Shown: piece after piece, positions 55,801-64,000 of the stretch | Position numbering within the stretch: the stretch's first letter is position 1 | Layout: every line of letters starts with the position of its first letter | NCBI GenBank assembly: GCA_963402885.1 | Contig: OY727099.1 | Span: 6,746,001 to 6,810,000, forward strand | Source of the DNA: Antedon bifida | Taxonomy: Eukaryota > Echinodermata > Crinoidea > Comatulida > Antedonidae | DNA: 64,000 nucleotides | Direction of reading: 5' to 3' | Program-made: the position numbers and the translations under genes | Notes under the pieces: model-generated | Told to the model about the DNA's origin: nothing | Seen by the model: the letters and a program-made list of their open reading frames with translations, nothing else | Databases searched by the model: none

Positions 55801-58800
55801 TGCATTAGGATTTCCATTAGCTGTACTGATTTGAGTAGCAGATTTACTCTTTGTTCTCCTCCTGTCTAAGCTACCATAAGACAATTTCTCTTGTTGTAGA
55901 CCAGGGTTGTGGAGACTGTTACTATTGTTACGATTATGTCTTCTGAAGCTGCCATCCGGTGTATCACTAAGATGTGGATGAAGTGAAACATGACTGGAAC
56001 TCTTGCTAGAGAATTCTTTTGCTTCTTCTCTTTTCAGATGATTCTCTTGCCATTGCAAAGCATCAAGTATGTCTTTGGATGAAGGAACATGTTTGATATC
56101 AAGAATCTTTTTCAAGGTAGAGCACCTGAAATGTGAAAGTAATAAGATATTAACTACAATAAGAATTTACTACAGTAAAAACACACTAACCAGATGCATT
56201 TGGTTGAATTAAAGATTCATTTGCAGAAAAACCAACCTGTGGCTAAGTAAGCGAGCTTGTCGTCTCAGTTTACCATGCATGATGACATCACTGGTTGCCT
56301 TCAGCTCTTTCAGATCATCCTGCAATGGTGCTGGATACTGCTTGAGGAATCTCTTTACATCTTCCTGCCATTCATGGATAGCAATTTCGCTTCTGTTCCT
56401 ACGTTCTTTTGACTTAAGCTCATTAAATACATCTGGAAGGTCCGGAGGCAAGAACTGGAGTGTTTTCCAGTACCATTTAGAAACCTTAAAGATATAAGTA
56501 ACTTATCTTATCTTATATAAGTAAGTAATTTTCTTTTGTTAAATCTTCATGCTCTTTTGTAGCTATTAGGAAAATTAGATTTCTAATTTTAACAATGGGT
56601 TGTTTTAAATGTCACGTAGGGATATGCTTTGACATGTAACATCTAGCTAATATGGTTAGTTGCCTGAATTGATTCTTTCAAATAGGAATTCTGGTATGAT
56701 CATAGTCTTCTTAAGAACATTTTTTTTGTTCTTATCTGTAATTATTTTTATATACCTGTTTATGAAGATGGTAGAATCGATGAACTCTTTCCAACATAGT
56801 TTTCTTCTCCATTATAAGGTCTTTAAATTCTTGGTTTTGTTTCTGCAGCGTTTTAACTGTTTCTTTGATTGTGTCCATATTACTGTTGTTATTGATCAGC
56901 ATTACATCAGCTTGCTGGAACAAGCCATCAACTCTAGCTAACTGGCTCTGAAATTTATTTAGATATTTGAACATCAATTGATTGTAATGTTTTAAATGTG
57001 TCTTAAGCTCTGTCCACACTATCAAACTAGTTTTAAAGAAAGTGTGATCTGCCCAAATATGGTAGTGATATGACATCATCATGTCCATATATGAGCACAT
57101 CACATTTTTTTGTCACATAAAGTTTGATAGTGTAGACAGAGTTTTAGGGCTCCTCCAAAGAGTATTGTAATAACTGTAATAAACAAATAAAATATTCTTT
57201 CTCTCAATAATACTTTCACCAACAGATTGCAAAGGCATTATTAGAGAGAATTAACCAATTTACTACCTTAGCCACCGACAAACAACTGGTTTCAAAATGG
57301 CTGCAGAGTAGCTCTGCCCTGCCTGCGCTGCTGGCAATCTCGCTGTGCTTCTTCAGTTCATGTAGGCCTGGTCCTTGTAACCAATCAGAAACCTGAAAAG
57401 AGTAGTCTGTTGTCAGTACACTGTTTTATGTTCTACAGTCAACAGTAAGTTGTGTTCTTTGTATTTCCTGTCTGTATTTATCTATATTATATTTACAAGA
57501 CAATACATTTAAAATATGTTGTTGCTCTCTTCTCATAGAGAATAGGCCAATGTCAGTTTATCCAGGTAAGCTAGGCACAAAATAGACGAAAGAATACCTC
57601 TTTCACATCCATTTGAAATTGGGTCAACTCCTCCGCATCTAGTATCCTTTTCTCTCCTTCCCTCCAAAGTTTATCGATGTGGCGCAATGCCTCTTGTAAG
57701 TTTCTATAGCAAGCTTCAATTGTCTTCTTTGACTGGACGTAGATGGGTTTGTGAGCCATGACATTGAATAGACGGTCATCTTCAGGATGTTCTAACCGTT
57801 GAATCAAATCTTCACAGTGGTTTAATACATGGTCTATGCCAATATCCCTACAAGACATTAATGAATAAACAAATATTACTCCAGAATCAGTGCTGTAGTC
57901 ACGAGAAATTAAGTTGTGAGGTGGTGGAAAGAAAAGGGAACAATCTCTGTGCTGGCTACAGGGTTGTCAAAGACTTCTATGTGAAAAAGTGGTCAGGTTG
58001 AAATCTTATGAACCATACTGGTGGCTACGGCCCTGAGAATGGTAATAAAGTCATTTACAGATTGTTTCAGGAGGCAAAGAAACATGTCTGAACAGTGTGT
58101 CTATTGTACTATGAGTATTGATTTGAGTTCTACCATCTAGTGTACTTACTCTCGTATGTCTCTGTACTCATCCAACATAGCTTGCCTGGTCTGTGTTAAC
58201 TGAGTGCTTTGAGTACCAATGTTGTATTTCTTAAGTTCCTCCATTCGCTCAAACCCAATTGGAAGCCTAGGCTGCAAAGCTTGGAACTTCTCAAAGAATG
58301 GCTCCACAGTCTGAAAAAACAATTTAGGTGACAATAAGACTTAAGAGTCCCAGGAAAAGAATAAGTGAAAGTACAGATATAACATGAAAACTTCTAGATT
58401 CAATTGGATTGAAGAAAATGTTCGGAGCAATCTTCAGACAAAATAATTGAAGATTATTAGATTACTATTTTTAAAATCAAAGTAATATTTTAGAAATTTT
58501 ATTTTTTGTTGTTGATGAAAGTAGTAAATGACAGCTTATCACAACTGACTTTGGTAAAAAAATGTTTACACTATCAAACTAGTTTGACAATAAAGTGTGA
58601 TGTGCCCAAATATGGTAGTGATATGACATCATCATGTCCATATATGGGCACACCACGTTTTGTTGTCACATACTGTAAATTTTGATAGTGTAGACAGAGC
58701 CTAAGAGGCCCTTTGTTCCTTGGTCTACTTACACTTCTGAACCTTAGCCAGGCTATATGGCTGTACTGTAAATATCCACCTAGATCCTCTGTCAGCTGAC

Positions 58801-60949
58801 TACGATCAATGTAGTTATGCAGTTCAACTTCATCTTCCACCACTGTACTCTATAAAATTTAGGGAGTTAAACATTATAGCTACATGTCACTAAAACAAAA
58901 TTTCAATTTCTTCGATTTTTTGGTTAAACTAAAGCTCTGTCTACACTATCAAACTAGTTTGACAAAAAAAGTGTGATGTTCCAAAATATGGAAGTGATAT
59001 ACCCAAATATGGTAGGGATATGACATCATAATGTCTATATATGGGCACATCACATATTCATGTCACATAAAGTTTGATAGTGTAGACAGAGCTTAAGAGC
59101 ATTGTAATATCTGCTGGACCAAATTATAAGTCAGTAACGGTAGACATCATAAAAAGAAATATAATCTGTTTGTTGTGTCTTTGTTTACCTGAAAGAGTGG
59201 TGTTACCAAGTGTTTATTCTTCTTTTTCTTGCTATGTCGCAATGCTAGGATTGTTAGCAGATCTTTAGCTAGCTGCTTAGCATGAGGTTGGATGGCGTAC
59301 ATCATGCCAACAGATCCTTCATATTCAGCCTATCAAACAAAAATAATCTTTTAACAGAATTTCTTTCCAATACAATCATAGATGACAAAGAGTATTCAGT
59401 AGCATAACGCAAAAGGAAAAGGCCTCTGGTTTAGCACTCTTAAGGGGTCCTCCAACACTGGGTAATTTCATAGGGCTGCTTAAGCTCTGGGGCTCCTGGG
59501 TTTAACCAGTGAGCGCCCATAACCGTTAAATGCCACTGAGACTACTGTACAGTTAAGAAATAAAGTACTTTGCCAATTAAGGATATTTTAGTATTGTTGG
59601 AAATGGAAAATTGTCATACCTGTAAACTATTGAGGGCGCTTTTCATAATAGAAATTAGTTCGTAAGTCCCTCTTCTCATGTCTATCACAAACGCAAATCC
59701 ATTCTTTTGGCATTGTGAACTGTTGAAGTAAAAATACGTAAATCATAAAATTAGTTTCGTTTTTCAATTAAATACAGTAGACTTAAACCATAAACTACAA
59801 TACCATAAAAAGCTTAGATTGCACTGGGATCCAAGTTCGAACATTGGTAACATTTTCCAATGACATTGAGTAATTTAAGTTATAGGTTAAATTTACTATT
59901 TTCACATCCAGTGCGAACAAGTCTTTAGACAACTTTCAAAGCTTACCATAATGAAATCAATACTTTAAGCTCTGTTTACACTATCAAACTACTGTAGTAC
60001 TGTAGTTTGAAAAAAAAGTGTGATGTGCCCAAATATGGTTGTGATATGCTTAAATATGGTAGTGAAATATACTGTATACTGTGTGGGCACATCACATTTT
60101 TTGTCACATAAAGTTTGATAGTGTAGACTGAGCTTTACTGTACCTGTGTAAGCTGATGAAATATGTGAGAATATGATCAACTCCACTTGCTTTTACACGT
60201 CTCTCTAGCACCTCATGATTCTTGGCCGGAAATGATATGATTGGTCGCCCTTGTTGATCGTGACCTCCCGACAGAACAGCGACCTCTGTCTCCATCAAGT
60301 CATCGCTGGGCATGGTTGCCACTTGGCCTAATCTGGCCAAGTCCTCATCTACAATGTAAACAATTAATTTTGTTTGTAATTTTTTGACTCACAGTATTCT
60401 GATTTATTTTTTCTTTTCCACCAAATACAAATTTGATGTTCTTTTTTAAAGACAGATAAATGTATGGATGGGAGCTGAGAGTTGGCTACAGATCACAGTA
60501 TATTTTGAAAATAAATATGTGTACAAAATAATAGTATAAAAACATTTCAATATGAAAAAGTAGAGGTATTTTTTTAATACTGTATTTAAAAAAAATGTAA
60601 CAATCTAAAAATGTGTATAGAAGATTCCATGACTAAAGTAGGTGGGTTGCAAAAACAAGATAATAACATTTCTTACAGTACTGTATGTACATTTTTAAAC
60701 AGGTTGGAAATTGCTGTGATGTTGAAAAAATAAAATTTTGTTTAAAGCGGATGAAATAAAAGGTTTTTCAGCATACATACAGTACACCTCCACCAGCACA
60801 ACTACTGCGATCCACATAAAAAAAAATTTAAAAGCCCAAAACACCAAAATTAGGGAAAAAAATTAAGCTGTTAAGAAACCACAGGTGAAATGAATACCTT
60901 GGTGACTTGTAGTGGACGCATGAAAGCGTACATTCTTCTTACGCTTCAT
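52877..60949 (-). CDS. SEC14 and spectrin-like domain protein with long disordered C terminus
   Basis: Fourteen exons, minus strand: 60949-60898, 60348-60144, 59719-59620, 59329-59189, 58849-58733, 58310-58150, 57847-57598, 57392-57267, 56947-56756, 56484-56237, 56125-54119, 54067-54008, 53728-53605, 53260-52877. All GT/AG and in frame, 4167 nt, 1388 residues. Residues about 38-205 fit the SEC14 (CRAL-TRIO-like) domain of the Trio/Kalirin/SESTD1/MCF2L group: AVLSGGHDQQGRPIISFP, GFAFVIDMRRGTYELI, and RSQLTEDLGGYLQYSHIAWL. About 206-531 are helical, spectrin-repeat-like (exons 6-10). The remainder is Ser/Pro-rich with short coiled coils (near 1075-1135 and 1200-1275) and basic phosphosite-like motifs (RRQNSLPSS). 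No DH-PH RhoGEF module, so it is not Trio or MCF2L. SESTD1 has the SEC14-spectrin part but not this tail. Likely a phosphoinositide-binding cytoplasmic scaffold (inference). Confidence 0.82.
54119..56125 (-). CDS. Giant exon of the SEC14-spectrin gene
   Basis: 2007-nt exon (669 codons) starting RCSTLKKILDIKH and ending LLAFLQQAKQQR at donor GTGAGT. Low-complexity Ser/Pro/Gln composition with acidic ESDDDD. A charged coiled-coil stretch lies near the end (ERERISLQELLLQDKLMEER) followed by KLPNLPAGDP. Other exons of the gene are 52-384 nt. All alternative frames over it are interrupted. Confidence 0.9.
57003..57145. mobile_element. Hairpin MITE family 1 copy
   Basis: TTAAGCTCTGTCCACACTAT and GATAGTGTAGACAGAGTTTT ends. 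In the intron just upstream of the 56947-56756 exon of the SEC14 gene. Confidence 0.82.
58566..58702. mobile_element. Hairpin MITE family 1 copy
   Basis: TTACACTATCAAACTAGTTT and TTTTGATAGTGTAGACAGAG ends. The right end comes within about 30 bp of the exon at 58849-58733. Confidence 0.82.
58932..59095. mobile_element. Hairpin MITE family 1 copy, longer core
   Basis: AGCTCTGTCTACACTATCAA and TTGATAGTGTAGACAGAGCT are perfect 20-bp ends. The core has an extra GATATACCCAAATATGGTAG repeat as in the copies at 47905 and 59968. Confidence 0.88.
59966..60137. mobile_element. Hairpin MITE family 1 copy abutting a splice donor
   Basis: AGCTCTGTTTACACTATCAA and TTTGATAGTGTAGACTGAGC ends. Its right end stops a few bases from the donor of SEC14-gene exon 2 (GTACAG at 60143-60138), so positions beyond +6 of that intron are element sequence. 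Confidence 0.85.
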
Positions 60950-63887
60950 GTTACAATGTCTGTGATTGATAATCTAAAGTACAGTATTTAATTAACAATG
61001 GTGTCAACTGTACAAGGAGTCTAAAAAACATTTCACAATTTAATTATAATTTTGTTTTCTTGTATTACTGTAAGAAAGCATGTTTAAGTTATTGGTAAAT
61101 AGTCATTCTTAGGTTCGTACAGTATCACATCAGCAGATCGGGCCCCATTAATCACCATCCCGGTATTTCTGAGTTTAGGTTTTGGGGTTGGAATAGATAT
61201 ACTGTAGACATTTCTTTATTATAAAATACAATTATTTTGAATAAACAAGATCAAGACTAGAGAATATAATGTATAATACACTACAGATTTATTTTAAGAC
61301 CCTATAAAATGTGGTACGCACCCGTCGCACAACCACCCCGTAAATAAAAATATTCTATTTTTGGGAAATAATTTTATCAAATCTATGTTACACTAGAATA
61401 CAGTTACTAAACTAAACAAACATTTATTTTACATCGCTGAGTAGGCCGCTATTCTGAATCTGTACAGAATATCTGTTTAAACAATAAATGTACGATGATA
61501 CCACTGACATCAATTCAGTTGACATTGGATTTGTGTAATTTGAATATTGACGTTTTTAATTAGACACACCTAAACATCTGTTGCAAAAATCAAATACTAT
61601 TTTGTTTCATAGTGTCATCAGCCCCAACATCGTGAGGTAAACAATTAATGCAATATGAATAATCCTATATCAAATTGTGATCCGTTCATGCGGAAAAGAT
61701 TTTTTATCGATGAGAAAATTCTGTTGATAGGATTTTAGTAGAGAATCTGTGCTACTGTACAATACTTCCACATGTACAAATATTGGGTACCGTTTTCTTT
61801 AGTTTTAAATTATTAATAAGATGTACAGCATTGTCCCCCAAAAACATGAAAAATTAAGATTAATTTAATCAGACTTTGAATACTGTAGTTTATTTTGTAT
61901 TTTTAATATTTAAAGTTAATCTCTTCCATAAAAAAAACACGAGAAAAAAAAAATGTTTTCTCAAATAAAATGACAAAATAAATGGTCAAATTGAACCAAA
62001 AACCAATTTGCTGGCAGTCAATTTGACTCTTTTTGCTTTAAATTACAGTTTTTTCAGGTAAATCAATTGTTTTTTGATTAAATTTTTTTTCAAAGTGGAT
62101 AACTATTAGTGATATTAAATTCAACAACAAAAAATGTAAAAAATATTTTTTCAGGGGACAAAAAACAATACATCTTTAATCAGTATAGAAAATAACCATG
62201 TGTTTAAAAAAAAGTAAAATTTATTGTTGTACTGTAAACAAACCTGACTTTATTAATATTTTAATGACCAACATTTTATTTATCCACTACACAAACTTTA
62301 AAGATACATAATTGATACTTCTTTTTTTTTATTTATTTAATAATTAATATTTTCATGACCAACAATTGGATCAACAAATTTAATATCAGACCCGTTTATT
62401 ATTATTCATTTACCTGATTAAACCATTTTTTTTTAATTGAGAGTTAAACAAATTTCATTGTTGTTTTTTGTTTACTTAATTAATATTGTGTTTTTAAGAG
62501 AAATCATACATTTTTTTTGCCAAAAGTCAAATAATTTTATTTAATTTATTTTTTATATTTTGGAGGACATTAATATATATTTAATACAAAGACGTGATTT
62601 GACAATTAAAAAACTTTAATTTTAAGACATCATTTCAAATTCTGAATATTTTATACAGTAAATTTTAAATTAATAATTTTCCATTTCCTTGTACAGTATT
62701 TTAGTCTGTAAAATCTAAAACTATCTAGTTTAAGTTCCTGAGTAAGCATACAGTACATCTACAGTAATAAAAGTATACTTTTATTACTGTATTATATGAA
62801 TTATGTTAATAATAACAAATTACATTTCTAATATATTGCTTAATACCTGTAATATTATTAATATAATGACCTATGACTATTATACTTATAGTGTTACCTG
62901 ATTCTTCAATACAACTACACGATAGAATATTAATTGCATAACAATTTTCAAAGAGCTAGGCCCTTTTGGCATCGCTCTATTCTAGTCTGCTGTTAAGTAC
63001 GCACTCAGTCAACATCTGCCCTACTAAGTAGGCCTCGGTCGTCTAAGCGGATAGTAAGCCCCAAGTTTTTCGACACAAAAGAACCGTATTTACACTACCC
63101 AACATATCAACGTATCTTCAAATTATATGTTAATTAATCTTGTATATAACACTTACCGTAATAGTGTTGTGTATTTTCCATTAACCTATATTTTATACTT
63201 CATCCTGTTCAACAGGTTTTTCGTCGTTGTTGCTTTCATGGCAGCGGTAAACAAATTTCAACGACCGCAAAGCTCTTTTACAAATTCTAATGTATTCGTT
63301 GAGGGCGCAAGTAATAAATTTAGTCATAGTCTAAAATTATACCAATACGTAAAAGGAACCAGTGACGCCCAAAAATGTCTTCATGAGGAAAGTCTTTTAC
63401 ACATATTCTTTGGTCTTAGCTAATTTAAGTCTTGATAACATTGCAATACGCTCAGTCACTTGTTTACCTCCCAACAATTACGTTCGTTCGTGTCCTGGAC
63501 AACTTGATTAGATAGTATACGTACATCCCAATTCCCACGTATCTCTTGGTATGATACTCCTTCCCTGGTTTGTTTTATTATAAACTTCAGGAATTCTAGA
63601 TTTTTATTTAGACACTCGCTTTATATATTATTTATGCTTATATGTTTTATTATAGCCCTCTTTGTTAATCATGTGCTTAACTTAACGCGTTTCCGGGAAG
63701 TAGGCCTAAGGTTTGCGCATCACTGCGTTATTGTCGCGCGGCGCTTCGTCACGCGCACTAAGCGTGGGGCGCGGCGTAGATGATGATTCTTCTGAGAATT
63801 GTTTTGCATTCTTCATCTTGGCTTGAAACCAAAACAGTCTTTTTAAAATCGCCCCTAGGCCTAGGCTATAAAAACAATTCGTTTAAA
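60950..63887. other. Non-coding stretch upstream of the SEC14-spectrin gene
   Basis: AT-rich, no coding exon supported. AATCACAG just before the ATG (about 60960) could be the acceptor of a 5' UTR exon. A decayed repeat with TTCAGGGGACA and ATACATCTTTAAT ends lies at 61830-62180. From about 63680 to 63780 the DNA becomes CpG-rich (GTCGCGCGGCGCTTCGTCAC), a likely promoter zone for the gene that starts at 63888. Confidence 0.45.
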
Positions 63888-64000
63888 ATGGCTTCTGGTA
63901 TAACCACATTTGCTATCGTTGCATTGGCAGTACTTGCTCTTTCTCGCCAGAGTATCGCAGTGCCCGCAACCAGTAATCCGCTACAAGTAGCGGCAACCTT
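63888..64000 (+). CDS. Start of a secreted protein gene, cut by the window end
   Basis: ATG preceded by TTTAAA opens MASGITTFAIVALAVLALSR, a clear signal-peptide profile with a likely cleavage near QSIAVPA. The frame is open to the window edge (37 full codons). The CpG-rich stretch at 63680-63780 and TATAAAA at 63867-63873 lie just upstream. The family cannot be told from this much sequence. Confidence 0.5.
   Translation, partial: MASGITTFAIVALAVLALSRQSIAVPATSNPLQVAAT

Overview
Eukaryotic, AT-rich (roughly two-thirds A+T) genomic DNA with spliced genes, dense short interspersed repeats and the recurrent motif TAGGCCTA. The gene content (animal tRNA-Arg with an intron, an ITFG2 orthologue, Ig-superfamily receptors, secreted Kazal proteins) points to a marine invertebrate deuterostome, most likely an echinoderm. 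The phylum is inferred from repeat style and gene content, not proven.

Layout. (1) 3.3-7.4 kb, plus strand: two single-exon type I membrane receptors. Each has a signal peptide, one V-type Ig domain, one transmembrane helix and a cytoplasmic tail. The first carries one ITIM-like motif (SEYTTL). The second carries an ITIM (LTYAQL) followed by an ITSM-like motif (TNYAVI) at its C terminus. (2) 8.7-9.8 kb: four tandem units of about 277 bp, each with an intron-bearing tRNA-Arg(UCU). (3) 10-15.8 kb (gene A) and 22.1-30.8 kb (gene B), minus strand: two paralogous genes for secreted multi-Kazal proteins with long Gly/Arg/Pro/His-rich repeats. Every coding intron I could place is phase 1. The paralogues share promoter, 5' UTR exon, exon order, and 3' terminal exon with 3' UTR. 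Gene B has three near-identical tandem Kazal exons and an exon with about 30 copies of the hexapeptide GRPDGA. (4) 30.8-44.9 kb: no confident gene. It holds inverted-repeat elements, a 43-bp satellite with higher-order structure, and fragments that may be a decayed gene. (5) 45.0-50.7 kb, minus strand: ITFG2 (a KICSTOR subunit), 12 exons reconstructed, last exon not found. (6) 52.9-60.9 kb, minus strand: a 14-exon gene predicted to encode 1388 residues. It has a SEC14 domain, a spectrin-like helical region and a long disordered/coiled-coil C terminus, but no RhoGEF domain. (7) 63.9 kb to the end: the start of a secreted protein on the plus strand, cut by the window edge.

Non-autonomous elements: at least 11 copies of one hairpin MITE, mostly in the introns of the two minus-strand housekeeping-type genes; a second MITE family (2 copies); tRNA-derived SINE-like sequences; a LINE reverse-transcriptase fragment in an ITFG2 intron; and several minisatellites. 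Exon limits were derived by hand from GT/AG sites and reading-phase continuity. No search or RNA evidence was available.
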